Assembly (NCBI RefSeq): GCF_902167145.1
Contig: NC_050097.1
Location: 222,785,034 to 222,849,033, forward strand
Source of the DNA: Zea mays
Lineage: Eukaryota; Streptophyta; Magnoliopsida; Poales; Poaceae
Direction: 5' to 3'
Length of the DNA stretch: 64,000 nt
Program-made: the position numbers and the translations under genes
The notes under the pieces: generated by a model
The model's database searches: none
Seen by the model: only the letters and a program-made list of their open reading frames with translations
What the model was told of the DNA's origin: nothing
Part shown: one piece after another, positions 1 to 10,744 of the stretch
How the letters are laid out: each line of letters begins with the position of its first letter
Numbering within the stretch: position 1 is the stretch's first letter

Positions 1-1
1 A

Positions 2-1216
2 AGATCCTCCACTAAATATGAAACCTCTAGTGATGATAATGCTAGTGATGAGGAAGATAATTTGCGTACCCTTTTTGCCAACCTTAACATGGAACAAAAA
101 GAAAAATTAAATGAATTGATTAGTGCTATTCATGAAAAGGATGACCTCTTGGACTCTCAAGAGGACCTCCTAATTAAGGAAAACAAGAAACATGTTAAGG
201 TCAAAAATGCTTATGCTTTAGAAATTGAGAAATGTGAAAAATTATCTAGTGAGCTAAGCACTTGCCGTGAGATGATTGACAACCTTAGGAATGAAAATGC
301 TAGTTTAAATGCTAAGGTTGATTCACATGTTTGTAATGTTTCAATTTCCAATCCTAGAGATAATAATGATAATTTGCTTGCTAGGATTGAAGAATCGAAC
401 ATTGCTCTTGCTAGCCTTAGAGTAGAAAATGAAAATTTAATTGCTAAGGCTAAAGAACTAGATGTTTGCAATGTTACCATTTCCAATCTTAGAGATAAAA
501 ATGATATTCTTCATGCTAAGATTGTTGAACTTAATTCTTGCAAACCCTCTACATCTATTGTTGAGCATGTATCTATTTGTACTAGATGTAGAGATGTTGA
601 TATTAATGCTATTCATGATCATATGGCTTTAATTAAACAACAAAATGATCACATAGCAAAACTAGATGCTAAAATTGCCAAGCACAACTTAGAAAATGAG
701 AAATTTAAATTTGCTCGTAGCATGCTTTATAATGGGAGACGCCCGGGCATCAAGGATGGCATTGGCTTCCAAAGGGGAGACAATGTCAAAATTAGTGCCC
801 CTCCTAAAAGATTGTCCAACTTTGTTAAGGGCAAGGCTCCCATGCCTCAGGATAACGAGGGTTACATTTTATACCCTGCCGGTTATCCCGAGAGCAAAAT
901 TAGGAGAATTCATTCTAGGAAGTCTCACTCTGGCCCTAATCATGCTTTCATGTATAAGGGTGAGACATCTAGCTCTAGGCAACCAATCCATGCTAAGTTG
1001 CCTAGAAAGAAAACTCCTAGTGCATCAAATGATCATAATATTTCATTTAAAACTTTTGATGCATCTTATGTTTTGACTAACAAATCCGGCAAGGTAGTTG
1101 CCAAATACGTTGGGGGCAAGCACAAGGGCTCCAAGACTTGTGTTTGGGTACCCAAAGTTCTTGTGTCTAATGCCAAAGGACCCAAAACCATTTGGGTACC
1201 TAAAGTCAAGAACTAA
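2..1216 (+). CDS. gag: Copia gag, C-terminal part (cut by window edge)
   Basis: Reading frame open from the first codon to the TAA at 1214-1216, about 404 residues. It corresponds to the C-terminal half of the complete gag at 27998-30691, with which it looks identical. Gag forms the virus-like particle that packages element RNA in the cytoplasm. This half contains a long coiled-coil stretch rich in Asn, Glu and Lys, a CTRCRDVDINAIHDH segment, and a basic tail ending in repeated WVPKV motifs. The CCHC zinc knuckle lies upstream, outside the window. No break is seen in the visible part. Confidence 0.9.
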   Translation, partial: RSSTKYETSSDDNASDEEDNLRTLFANLNMEQKEKLNELISAIHEKDDLLDSQEDLLIKENKKHVKVKNAYALEIEKCEKLSSELSTCREMIDNLRNENASLNAKVDSHVCNVSISNPRDNNDNLLARIEESNIALASLRVENENLIAKAKELDVCNVTISNLRDKNDILHAKIVELNSCKPSTSIVEHVSICTRCRDVDINAIHDHMALIKQQNDHIAKLDAKIAKHNLENEKFKFARSMLYNGRRPGIKDGIGFQRGDNVKISAPPKRLSNFVKGKAPMPQDNEGYILYPAGYPESKIRRIHSRKSHSGPNHAFMYKGETSSSRQPIHAKLPRKKTPSASNDHNISFKTFDASYVLTNKSGKVVAKYVGGKHKGSKTCVWVPKVLVSNAKGPKTIWVPKVKN

Positions 1217-1254
1217 ACTTGTTTTGTAGGTTTATGCATCCGGGGGCTCAAGTT

Positions 1255-1259
1255 GGATA
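1255..1259. repeat. Target-site duplication GGATA of element I (left)
   Basis: GGATA precedes the TG of element I and recurs at 10745-10749 directly after its last CA. Removing one copy plus the element restores the uninterrupted sequence seen at 30725-30745 in host-B. The insertion point is in the tryptophan-isoleucine codons just before the protease DSG motif of host-A. Confidence 0.97.
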
Positions 1260-2564
1260 TGATAGTCGCCTAGAGGGGGGGTGAATAGGGCGAAACTGAA
1301 ATTTACAAATATAAACACAACTACAAGCCGGGTTAGCGTTAGAAATATAAACGAGTCCGCGAGAGAGGGCGCAAAACAAATCTCAAGCAAATAATGAAGT
1401 GTGATACACGGATTTGTTTTACCGAGGTTCGGTTCTCTCAAACCTACTCCCCGTTGAGGAGGCCACAAAGGCCGGGTCTCTTTCAACCCTTCCCTCTCTC
1501 AAAACGGTCCCTCGGACCGAGTGAGCTTCTCTTCTCAAATCAAAGCCGGGAACAAAACTTCCCCGCAAGGGCCACCACACAATTGGTGCCTCTTGCCTTG
1601 ATTACAATGGAGTTGTGATCTCAAGAACAAGTGAGAAAGAAAAGAAGCAATCCAAGCGCAAGAGCTCAAATGAACACGGCAAATCACTCTCACTAGTCAC
1701 TAGGGTTTTGTGTGGAATTGGAGAGGATTTGATCTCTTTGAATGTGTCTAGAATTGAATGCCTAGAGCTCTTGTAGTAGTTGAGAAGTGGAAAACTTGGA
1801 TGCAATGAATGGTGGGGTGGTTGGGGTATTTATAGCCCCAACCACCAAATGTGGCCGTTGCTGGGAGCTCTCTGTTCGATGGCGCACCGGACAGTCCGGT
1901 GCACACCGGACAGTCCGGTGCCCCTGCCACGTCAACACTGCCGTTGGATTCTAGCCGTTGGAGCTTCTGACTTGTGGGCCCGCCTGGGTGTCCGGTGCAC
2001 ACCGGACATGTACTGTTTGATGTCCGGTGCACCGGTATGGGCGATTCTGACTTCTGCGCGCGCTGCGCGCGCATTTAATGCACCGCAGGGAGCCGTTGCT
2101 CCGCTGGTACACCGGACAGTCCGGTGCACACCGGACAGTCCGGTGAATTATAGCGGAGCGGCTGTCGTGAAAACCCGAGGATGACGAGTTCCGGAGGTCG
2201 CGGTTCGTTGGCGCACCGGACATGTCCGGTGCACACCGGACAGTCCGGTGAATTATAGCGCGCCGGCTTCCGAGAATTCCCGAAGGCGAAGAGTTTGAGT
2301 CTGAGTCCCCTGGTGCACCGGACAGGTACTGTTTACTGTCCGGTGGCACACCGGACAGTCCGGTGCGCCAGACCAGGGGTGCCCTCGGTTGCCCCTTTGC
2401 TCCTTTATTGAATCCAAAACTTGGTCTTTTTATTGGCTGAGTGTGAACCTTTTTTCACCTGTATAACTTATACACTAGAGCAAACTAGTCAGTCCAATAT
2501 TTGTGTTGGGCAATTCAACCACCAAAATTATTTAGGAACTAGGTGTAAGCCTAATTCCCTTTCA
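1260..2564 (-). repeat. 3' LTR of element I
   Basis: 1305 bp, starting TGATAGTCGCC and ending CCCTTTCA on the plus strand. U3 carries many copies of the near-palindrome CACCGGACAGTCCGGTG, an alternating GC stretch near 2055, and the TATTTATA box (TATAAATA on the minus strand) inside GGGGTATTTATAGCCCC near 1827. Identical by eye to 9440-10744. Confidence 0.96.
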
Positions 2565-3444
2565 ATCTCCCCCTTTTTGGTGATTGATGCCAACACAAAC
2601 CAAAGCAAATATAGAAGTGCATAATTGAACTAGTTTACATAATGTAAGTGAAAGGTTACTTGGAATTGAGCCAATATAACTACTTACAAGATATGCAAGG
2701 AATGTTTCTTTCTTATATAACATTTTGGACCACGTTTGCACCACATGTTTTGTTTTTGCAAATTCTTTTTGTAAATCCATTTCAAAGATCTTTTGCAAAT
2801 AGTCAAAGGTACATGAATAAGAGTTTGCAAAGCATTTTCAAGATTTGAAATTGTCTCCCCCTATTTCAAATGCTTTTCCTTTGACTAAACAAAACTCCCC
2901 CTAAAAGAGATCCACCTCTTAGTGTTCAAGAGGGTTTTGATATACCATTTTTGAAATACTACTTTCTCCCCCTTTTGAACACAATAGGATACCAGATGAT
3001 AAAGACTTTTGGAAAGCACTAAGTTTTTGAATTTGGTGGTGGTGGTGCGGTCCTTTTGCTTTGGGCTCATTTCTCCCCCTTTTTGGCATGAATCGCCAAA
3101 AAACGGAATCATTAGAGCCCTCGAAGTGCAATCTTCCCCTTTGGTCATAAATAAGTGAGTTAAGATTATACCAAAGACGAAGTCCTTTTGCGTTTGAGCT
3201 TTTACTCTCTCCCCCAAGGATGAAGTCCTTTTTCTTGATGCTCATTTCTCCCCCAAAGACGAGAGAGTTGCTCGGAGTGATGGCGAAGCATGAGTTACGG
3301 AGTGGAAGCCTTTGTCTTCGCCGAAGACTCCAATTCCCTTTCAATATACCTATGACTTGGTTTGAAATCGACTTGAAAACACATTAGTCATAGCATATAA
3401 AGGAGATATGATCAAAGGTATTTAAATGAGCTATGTGTGCAAGC
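2565..3444 (-). other. 3' non-coding region and polypurine tract of element I
   Basis: About 880 bp between the pol stop and the 3' LTR with no credible reading frame. The polypurine tract AAAAAGGGGGAGAT (minus strand, 2565-2578) abuts the LTR and primes plus-strand DNA. The region also holds several more G5 purine tracts on the minus strand (near 2855, 2896, 2968, 3073, 3212 and 3250) and, at 3330-3343, a copy of the LTR-start sequence TGAAAGGGAATTGG. No env-like gene is present. Confidence 0.85.
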
Positions 3445-6400
3445 TTAGCAAAAGAAATTTCTAGAATCAAGAATATTGAGCTCATGCCTAAGTCTGGTAA
3501 AAGATTGTTCATCAAGTGGCTTGGTAAAGATATCGGCTAATTGATCTTTAGTATTAATGTAAGAAATCTCGATATCCCCCTTTTGTTGGTGATCCCTAAG
3601 AAAATGATACCGAATGGCTATGTGCTTAGTGCGGCTATGCTCGACGGGATTGTCGGCCATCTTAATTGCACTCTCATTATCACATAGCAAAGGGACTTTG
3701 GTTAATTTGTAACCGTAGTCCCGCAGGGTTTGCCTCATCCAAAGCAATTGCGCGCAACAATGTCCTGCGGCAATGTACTCGGCTTCGGCGGTGGAAAGAG
3801 CGACCGAATTTTGCTTCTTTGAAGCCCAAGACACCAAGGATCTTCCCAAGAACTGGCAAGTCCCCGATGTGCTCTTCCTATTGATTTTGCACCCCGCCCA
3901 ATCGGCATCCGAATAACCAAGTAAATCAAATGTGGATCCCCGAGGGTACCAAAGCCCAAACTTAGGTGTATAAGCCAAATATCTCAAGATTCGTTTTACG
4001 GCCGTAAGGTGTGATTCCTTAGGGTCGGATTGGAATCTTGCACACATGCAAACGGAAAGCATAATGTCCGGTCGAGATGCACATAAATAAAGCAATGAAC
4101 CAATCATCGACCGGTATACCTTTTGATCCACGGACTTACCTCCCGTGTCGAGGTCGAGATGCCCATTAGTTCCCATGGGTGTCTTGATGGGTTTGGCATC
4201 CTTCATCCCAAACTTGGTTAGAATGTCTTGAGTGTACTTCGTTTGGCAAATGAAGGTGCCCTCTTGGAGTTGCTTGACTTGGAATCCTAGAAAATACTTC
4301 AACTCCCCCATCATCGACATCTCGAATTTCTGTGTCATGATCCTACTAAACTCTTCACATGTAGACTCGTTAGTAGACCCAAATATAATATCATCAACAT
4401 AAATTTGGCATACAAACAAGTCATTTTCAAGAGTTTTAGTAAAGAGTGTAGGATCGGCCTTGCCGACTTTGAAGCCATTAGCAATAAGGAAATCTCTAAG
4501 GCATTCATACCATGCTCTTGGGGCTTGCTTGAGCCCATAAAGCGCCTTAGAGAGCCTATAGACATGATTAGGATACTCACTGTCTTCAAAGCCGGGAGGT
4601 TGCTCAACATAGACCTCTTCCTTGATTGGTCCATTGAGGAATGCACTTTTCACGTCCATTTGATAGAGCTTAAAGCCATGGTAAGTAGCATAGGCCAATA
4701 ATATGCGAATTGACTCAAGCCTAGCTACGGGTGCATAGGTTTCACCGAAATCCAAACCTTCGACTTGTGAATACCCTTTGGCTACGAGTCGAGCTTTGTT
4801 CCTTGTCACCACACCATGCTCATCTTGCTTGTTGCGGAAGACCCATTTGGTTCCTACAACATTTTGGTTAGGACGTGGAACTAAATCCCATACCTCGTTC
4901 CTCGTGAAATTGTTGAGCTCCTCTTGCATCGCCACCACCCAATCCGAATCTTGGAGAGCTTCCTCTACCCTGTGTGGCTCAATAGAGGAAACAAAAGAGT
5001 AATGTTCACAAAAATGAGCAACCCGAGATCGAGTAGTTACCCCCTTATGAATGTCGCCGAGGATGGTGTCGACGGGGTGGTCTCTTTGGATTGCTTGGTG
5101 GACTCTTGGGTGTGGCGGTCTTGGTTCTTCCTCATCCTCCTTTTCTTGATCATTTGTATCTCCCCCTTGATCATTGCTATCATCTTGAGGTGGCTCGTCT
5201 TCTTGATTTTGCTCTTCATCATTTTGAGCCTCATCCTCATTTTGAGTTGGTGGAGATGCTTGCATGGAGGAGGATGGTTGATCTTGTGTACTTGGAGGCT
5301 CTTCGGATTCCTTAGGACACACATCCCCGATGGACATGTTCCTTAGCGCGATGCATGGAGCCTGTTCTTCACCTATCTCATCAAGATCAACTTGCTCTAC
5401 TTGAGAGCCGTTAGTTTCATCAAACACAACGTCACAAGAGACTTCAACTAGTCCAGTGGACTTGTTAAAGACCCTATATGCCCTTGTGTTTGAGTCATAA
5501 CCAAGTAAAAAGCCTTCTACAGTTTTAGGAGCAAATTTAGATTTTCTACCTCTTTTAATAAGAATGAAGCATTTGCTACCAAAAACTCTAAAATATGAAA
5601 TGTTGGGCTTTTTACCGGTTAGGAGTTCATATGATGTCTTCTTGAGGATTCGGTGAAGATATAACCGGTTGATGGCGTAGCAGGCGGTGTTGACCGCTTC
5701 GGCCCAAAACCGATCCGGTGTCTTGTACTCATCAAGCATGGTTCTTGCCATGTCCAATAGAGTTCGATTCTTCCTCTCCACTACACCATTTTGTTGTGGC
5801 GTGTAGGGAGAGGAGAACTCATGCTTGATGCCCTCCTCCTCAAGGAAGCCTTCAATTTGAGAGTTCTTGAACTCCGTCCCGTTGTCGCTTCTTATTTTCT
5901 TGATCCTTAAGCCGAACTCATTTTGAGCTCGTCTCAAGAATCCCTTTAAGGTCTCTTGGGTTTGAGATTTTTCCTGTAAAAAGAATACCCAAGTGAAGCG
6001 AGAATAATCATCCACAATAACAAGACAATACTTACTCCCGCCGATGCTTATGTAAGCAATCGGGCCGAATAGATCCATGTGGAGTAGCTCAAGCGGCCTG
6101 TCGGTCGTCATAATGTTCTTGTGTGGATGATGGACTCCAACTTGCTTCCCCGCCTGACATGCACTACAAATCCTGTCTTTCTCAAAATGAACATTTGTTA
6201 ATCCTAAAATGTGTTCTCCCTTTAGAAGCTTATGAAGATTCTTCATCCCAACATGGGCTAGTCGGCGGTGCCAGAGCCAACCCATGTTAGTCTTAGCAAT
6301 TAAGCAAGTGTCGAGTTCAGCTCTATCAAAATCTACCAGGTATAGCTGACCCTCCAACACTCCCTTAAATGCTATTGAATCATCACTTCTTCTAAAGACA

Positions 6401-6636
6401 GTGACACCTACATCAGTAAAAAGACAGTTGTAGCCCATTTGACATAATTGAGAAACAGAAAGCAAGTTGTAATCTAATGAATCAACAAGAAAAACATTGG
6501 AAATGGAATGGTCAGGTGAAATAGCAATTTTACCCAAACCTTTGACCAACCCTTGATTTCCATCCCCGAATGTGATAGCTCGTTGGGGATCTTTGTTTTT
6601 CTCATATGAGGAGAACATCCTTTTCTCCCCGGTCAT
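3445..6636 (-). CDS. pol: Copia Pol polyprotein (protease, integrase, RT, RNase H) of element I
   Basis: 1063 residues from the first ATG. The frame stays open upstream to a TAG at 6691-6693, and the protease active site [13 protein letters not shown] lies across and before that ATG, so the true product starts upstream. In order: GAG-pre-integrase with [12 protein letters not shown] and CSACQAGK near residues 125-165; integrase core with [17 protein letters not shown] and SDNGTEF near 190-255, then [13 protein letters not shown]; an acidic Gln/Asp/Glu-rich linker near 430-520; reverse transcriptase with [28 protein letters not shown] and catalytic YVDDIIFGS; RNase H with [18 protein letters not shown] and [16 protein letters not shown]. 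It makes and integrates element cDNA. No internal stop. The +1 offset from gag and the TAG between them are discussed in the findings. Confidence 0.96.
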   Translation of the reverse strand: MTGEKRMFSSYEKNKDPQRAITFGDGNQGLVKGLGKIAISPDHSISNVFLVDSLDYNLLSVSQLCQMGYNCLFTDVGVTVFRRSDDSIAFKGVLEGQLYLVDFDRAELDTCLIAKTNMGWLWHRRLAHVGMKNLHKLLKGEHILGLTNVHFEKDRICSACQAGKQVGVHHPHKNIMTTDRPLELLHMDLFGPIAYISIGGSKYCLVIVDDYSRFTWVFFLQEKSQTQETLKGFLRRAQNEFGLRIKKIRSDNGTEFKNSQIEGFLEEEGIKHEFSSPYTPQQNGVVERKNRTLLDMARTMLDEYKTPDRFWAEAVNTACYAINRLYLHRILKKTSYELLTGKKPNISYFRVFGSKCFILIKRGRKSKFAPKTVEGFLLGYDSNTRAYRVFNKSTGLVEVSCDVVFDETNGSQVEQVDLDEIGEEQAPCIALRNMSIGDVCPKESEEPPSTQDQPSSSMQASPPTQNEDEAQNDEEQNQEDEPPQDDSNDQGGDTNDQEKEDEEEPRPPHPRVHQAIQRDHPVDTILGDIHKGVTTRSRVAHFCEHYSFVSSIEPHRVEEALQDSDWVVAMQEELNNFTRNEVWDLVPRPNQNVVGTKWVFRNKQDEHGVVTRNKARLVAKGYSQVEGLDFGETYAPVARLESIRILLAYATYHGFKLYQMDVKSAFLNGPIKEEVYVEQPPGFEDSEYPNHVYRLSKALYGLKQAPRAWYECLRDFLIANGFKVGKADPTLFTKTLENDLFVCQIYVDDIIFGSTNESTCEEFSRIMTQKFEMSMMGELKYFLGFQVKQLQEGTFICQTKYTQDILTKFGMKDAKPIKTPMGTNGHLDLDTGGKSVDQKVYRSMIGSLLYLCASRPDIMLSVCMCARFQSDPKESHLTAVKRILRYLAYTPKFGLWYPRGSTFDLLGYSDADWAGCKINRKSTSGTCQFLGRSLVSWASKKQNSVALSTAEAEYIAAGHCCAQLLWMRQTLRDYGYKLTKVPLLCDNESAIKMADNPVEHSRTKHIAIRYHFLRDHQQKGDIEISYINTKDQLADIFTKPLDEQSFTRLRHELNILDSRNFFC

Positions 6637-6703
6637 GTGGTTTGTGCACCCGCTGTCGAGTATCCAACTTGAGCCCCCGGATGCATAAACCTACAAAACA
6701 AAT

Positions 6704-9391
6704 TTAGTTCTTGACTTTAGGTACCCAAACTGTTTTGGGTCCTTTGGCATTAGATACAAGAACTTTGGGTACCCAAACACAAGTCTTGGAGCCCTTGTGT
6801 TTGCCCCCAACAAATTTGGCAACTACCTTGCCGGATTTGCTAGTAAGCACATAAGATGCATCAAAAGTTTTAAATGAAATGGCATGATCATTTGATGCAT
6901 TAGGAATTTTCTTCTTAGGCAACTTAGCATGGGTTGGTTGCCTAGAACTAGATGTCTCACCCTTATACATAAAAGCATGATTAGGGCCAGAGTGAGACTT
7001 CCTAGAATGAATCTTCCTAATTTTGCTCTCAGGATAGCCGGCAGGGTATAAAATGTAACCCTCGTTATCCTGAGGCATGGGAGCTTTGCCCTTAACAAAG
7101 TTAGACAAGTTCTTAGGAGGGGCATTAAGTTTGACATTGTCTCCCCTTTGGAAGCCAATGCCATCCTTGATGCCAGGGCGTCTCCCATTATAAAGCATGC
7201 TACGAGCAAATTTAAATTTCTCATTTTCTAAGTTGTGCTCGGCAATTTTAGCATCTAGTTTAGCTATATGATCATTTTGTTGCTTAATTAAAACCATGTG
7301 ATCATGAATAGCATTAATATCAACATCTCTACATCTAGTACAAATGGAAACATGCTCAATGGTAGATGTAGAGGGTTTGCAAGATTTTAATTCTACAACC
7401 TTAGCATGCAAGATATCATTCTTAGTTCTAAGGTCGGAAATGGTAGTATTGCAAACATCAAAATCCTTAGCCTTAGCAAGCAATTTTTCATTCTCAATTC
7501 TAAGACTAGTAAGAGAAATGTTCAATTCTTCAATCCTAGCAATCAAATCATCATTATTATCTCTAGGAGTGAAAATTGAAACATCACAAGCATGAGAATC
7601 AACCTTAGCATTTAAAATAGCATTTTCATTCCTAAGGTTGTCAATTATTTCACGGCAAGTGCTTAGCTCACTAGATAATTTTTCACATTTTTCTACTTCT
7701 AGAGCATAAGCCTTTTTAACCTTAACATGTTTTTTGTTTTCTTTAATTAGACAATCCTCTTGGGAATCCAAAAGGTCGTCCTTTTCATGAATAGCACTAA
7801 CCAATTCATTCAATTTTTCTTTTTGAGCTATGTTAAGGTTGGCAAAAAGGGAACGCAAATTATCTTCCTCATCACTAGCATTGTCATCACTAGAAGATTC
7901 ATATTTAGTGGAGGATTTAGATTTAACCTTCTTTTTGCCGTCCTTTGCCATGAGGCACTTGTGGCCGACGTTGGGGAAGAGGAGTCCCTTGGTGACGGCG
8001 ATGTTGGCGGCGTCCTCGTCGTCGGAGGAGTCGCTTGAGCTCTCGTCGGAGTCCCACTCGCGACAAACATGGGCATCGCCGCCCTTCTTCTTGTAATACC
8101 TCTTCTTTTCCTTTCGTCTCCCCTTCTTGTCGTCACCTCGGTCACTGTCACTAGATATAGGACATTTAGCAATAAAATGACCGGGCTTACCACACTTGTA
8201 GCAAACTTTCTTGGAGCGGGACTTGTAGTCTTTCCCCCTCCTTTGTTTGAGGATTTGGCGGAAGCTCTTGATGACGAGCGCCATTTCCTCATTGTCGAGC
8301 TTGGAGGCGTTGATTGGTTGTCGACTTGGTGTAGCCTCCTCCTTCTTCTCCTCCGTTGCCTTGAATGCAACGGGTTGGGCTTCGGATGAGTCGCCAAGCT
8401 CGTTGATTTTCCTCGAGCCTTCTATCATGCACTCAAAACTTACAAAATGCCCGATAACTTCCTCGGGGGTCATTTTAGTATATCTAGGATTACCACGAAT
8501 CAATTGAACTTGAGTGGGATTAAGAAAAATGAGAGATCTTAAAATAACATTTACCACTTCGTGGTCATCCCACTTCTTGCTCCCGAGGTTGCGCACTTGG
8601 TTCACCAAAGTCTTGAGCCGGTTGTACATGTGTTGTGGCTCCTCCCCTTTTTGAAGCCGGAACCGACCGAGCTCCCCCTCGATCGTTTCCCGCTTGGTGA
8701 TCTTGGTGAGCTCATCTCCCTCGTGTGCAGTTTTGAGCACATCCCAAATCTCCTTTGCATTTTTCAACCCTTGCACTTTGTTGTATTCTTCCTTGCTTAG
8801 AGAGGCAAGGAGTATGGTTGTGGCTTGAGAGTTGAAGTGCTCGATTTGGGCCACCTCATCCTCATCATAGTTTTCATCCCCTACGGATGGTACCTGCGCA
8901 CCAAACTCAACAACATCCCATATGCTTTTGTGGAGCGAGATTAGATGAAATCGCATTAAATCGCTCCACCTAGCGTAATCTTCACCATCAAAAGTTGGTG
9001 GTTTGCCTAGTGGGACGGAAAGTAAAGGTGTATGTTTGGAAATGCGAGGGTAGCATAGAGGGATCTTACTATACTTCTTGCGCTCTTGGCGCTTAGAAGT
9101 GACGGAGGGCGCATCGGAGTCGGAGGTCGATGTTGATGAAGTGTCGGTCTCGTAGTAGACCACCTTCCTCATCCTCTTGTGCTTGTCGCCTTTCCGATGC
9201 GGCTTGTGGGAAGAAGATTTTTCCTTCTTCTCTTTGTGGTGAGAAGAAGATTTCTTCTCCTTCCCTTTGTTGGAGGAGCTCTTCTTCTTCTCCCTCCTTT
9301 TGGTGCGGGACTCTTCCGATGAAGTGCTCCCGTAGCTTGTAGTGGGCTTTTCGCCGGTCTCCATCTCCTTCTTGGCGTGATCTCCCGACAT
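6704..9391 (-). CDS. gag: Copia Gag polyprotein of element I
   Basis: 895 residues from the ATG at 9389-9391 (MSGDHAKKEMETGEKP), 35 bp downstream of the PBS. The N-terminus is a Ser/Lys/Glu-rich charged tail. A conserved copia gag core follows (LGKPPTFDGEDYARWSDLM, near 125; EGELGRFRLQKGEEPQHMYN, near 240). The CCHC knuckle CYKCGKPGHFIAKC lies near 405, then a Ser/Asp run, a long coiled coil near 500-700 and the WVPKV tail. Gag builds the particle and binds RNA. Uninterrupted. It ends 67 bp before the pol ATG and in a different frame. Confidence 0.95.
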   Translation of the reverse strand: MSGDHAKKEMETGEKPTTSYGSTSSEESRTKRREKKKSSSNKGKEKKSSSHHKEKKEKSSSHKPHRKGDKHKRMRKVVYYETDTSSTSTSDSDAPSVTSKRQERKKYSKIPLCYPRISKHTPLLSVPLGKPPTFDGEDYARWSDLMRFHLISLHKSIWDVVEFGAQVPSVGDENYDEDEVAQIEHFNSQATTILLASLSKEEYNKVQGLKNAKEIWDVLKTAHEGDELTKITKRETIEGELGRFRLQKGEEPQHMYNRLKTLVNQVRNLGSKKWDDHEVVNVILRSLIFLNPTQVQLIRGNPRYTKMTPEEVIGHFVSFECMIEGSRKINELGDSSEAQPVAFKATEEKKEEATPSRQPINASKLDNEEMALVIKSFRQILKQRRGKDYKSRSKKVCYKCGKPGHFIAKCPISSDSDRGDDKKGRRKEKKRYYKKKGGDAHVCREWDSDESSSDSSDDEDAANIAVTKGLLFPNVGHKCLMAKDGKKKVKSKSSTKYESSSDDNASDEEDNLRSLFANLNIAQKEKLNELVSAIHEKDDLLDSQEDCLIKENKKHVKVKKAYALEVEKCEKLSSELSTCREIIDNLRNENAILNAKVDSHACDVSIFTPRDNNDDLIARIEELNISLTSLRIENEKLLAKAKDFDVCNTTISDLRTKNDILHAKVVELKSCKPSTSTIEHVSICTRCRDVDINAIHDHMVLIKQQNDHIAKLDAKIAEHNLENEKFKFARSMLYNGRRPGIKDGIGFQRGDNVKLNAPPKNLSNFVKGKAPMPQDNEGYILYPAGYPESKIRKIHSRKSHSGPNHAFMYKGETSSSRQPTHAKLPKKKIPNASNDHAISFKTFDASYVLTSKSGKVVAKFVGGKHKGSKTCVWVPKVLVSNAKGPKTVWVPKVKN

Positions 9392-9425
9392 CACTTCGAG
9401 CGGTTAGGCTCTAATGAAGCACCGG

Positions 9426-9437
9426 GCTCTGATACCA
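9426..9437 (-). promoter_or_regulatory. Primer-binding site of element I
   Basis: TGGTATCAGAGC on the minus strand, two bases from the 5' LTR. It is the usual complement of the initiator-Met tRNA 3' end in plant copia elements and starts minus-strand cDNA. Confidence 0.93.
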
Positions 9438-9439
9438 AT

Positions 9440-10744
9440 TGATAGTCGCCTAGAGGGGGGGTGAATAGGGCGAAACTGAAATTTACAAATATAAACACAA
9501 CTACAAGCCGGGTTAGCGTTAGAAATATAAACGAGTCCGCGAGAGAGGGCGCAAAACAAATCTCAAGCAAATAATGAAGTGTGATACACGGATTTGTTTT
9601 ACCGAGGTTCGGTTCTCTCAAACCTACTCCCCGTTGAGGAGGCCACAAAGGCCGGGTCTCTTTCAACCCTTCCCTCTCTCAAAACGGTCCCTCGGACCGA
9701 GTGAGCTTCTCTTCTCAAATCAAAGCCGGGAACAAAACTTCCCCGCAAGGGCCACCACACAATTGGTGCCTCTTGCCTTGATTACAATGGAGTTGTGATC
9801 TCAAGAACAAGTGAGAAAGAAAAGAAGCAATCCAAGCGCAAGAGCTCAAATGAACACGGCAAATCACTCTCACTAGTCACTAGGGTTTTGTGTGGAATTG
9901 GAGAGGATTTGATCTCTTTGAATGTGTCTAGAATTGAATGCCTAGAGCTCTTGTAGTAGTTGAGAAGTGGAAAACTTGGATGCAATGAATGGTGGGGTGG
10001 TTGGGGTATTTATAGCCCCAACCACCAAATGTGGCCGTTGCTGGGAGCTCTCTGTTCGATGGCGCACCGGACAGTCCGGTGCACACCGGACAGTCCGGTG
10101 CCCCTGCCACGTCAACACTGCCGTTGGATTCTAGCCGTTGGAGCTTCTGACTTGTGGGCCCGCCTGGGTGTCCGGTGCACACCGGACATGTACTGTTTGA
10201 TGTCCGGTGCACCGGTATGGGCGATTCTGACTTCTGCGCGCGCTGCGCGCGCATTTAATGCACCGCAGGGAGCCGTTGCTCCGCTGGTACACCGGACAGT
10301 CCGGTGCACACCGGACAGTCCGGTGAATTATAGCGGAGCGGCTGTCGTGAAAACCCGAGGATGACGAGTTCCGGAGGTCGCGGTTCGTTGGCGCACCGGA
10401 CATGTCCGGTGCACACCGGACAGTCCGGTGAATTATAGCGCGCCGGCTTCCGAGAATTCCCGAAGGCGAAGAGTTTGAGTCTGAGTCCCCTGGTGCACCG
10501 GACAGGTACTGTTTACTGTCCGGTGGCACACCGGACAGTCCGGTGCGCCAGACCAGGGGTGCCCTCGGTTGCCCCTTTGCTCCTTTATTGAATCCAAAAC
10601 TTGGTCTTTTTATTGGCTGAGTGTGAACCTTTTTTCACCTGTATAACTTATACACTAGAGCAAACTAGTCAGTCCAATATTTGTGTTGGGCAATTCAACC
10701 ACCAAAATTATTTAGGAACTAGGTGTAAGCCTAATTCCCTTTCA
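9440..10744 (-). repeat. 5' LTR of element I
   Basis: 1305 bp, identical by eye to 1260-2564. TATAAATA on the minus strand (10007-10014), framed by the inverted repeat GGTTGGGG/CCCCAACC, is the likely promoter for element RNA. The right end CCCTTTCA is followed by TSD GGATA (10745-10749) and then by host-A sequence. Confidence 0.96.

Larger units (their letters stand above)
1260..10744 (-). mobile_element. Element I: complete minus-strand Ty1/copia element nested in host-A
   Basis: A 9485-bp element with 1305-bp LTRs at each end (1260-2564 and 9440-10744), TSD GGATA, PBS matching initiator-Met tRNA (9426-9437), PPT (2565-2578), intact gag and intact pol. The two LTRs look identical by eye over their full length, so the insertion is recent. 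It has no counterpart in host-B, so it entered after the 30-kb duplication. LTR termini are TGAAAGGG...CTATCA in element orientation, against CTTTCA in the host elements, which marks a different subfamily of the same lineage. All parts needed for transposition appear present. Confidence 0.97.

Noticed and set aside
1860..2370. CRISPR-like array
   Set aside because: Repeats are palindromic, irregularly spaced and lie in LTR U3 of a plant retrotransposon. No cas genes exist here.
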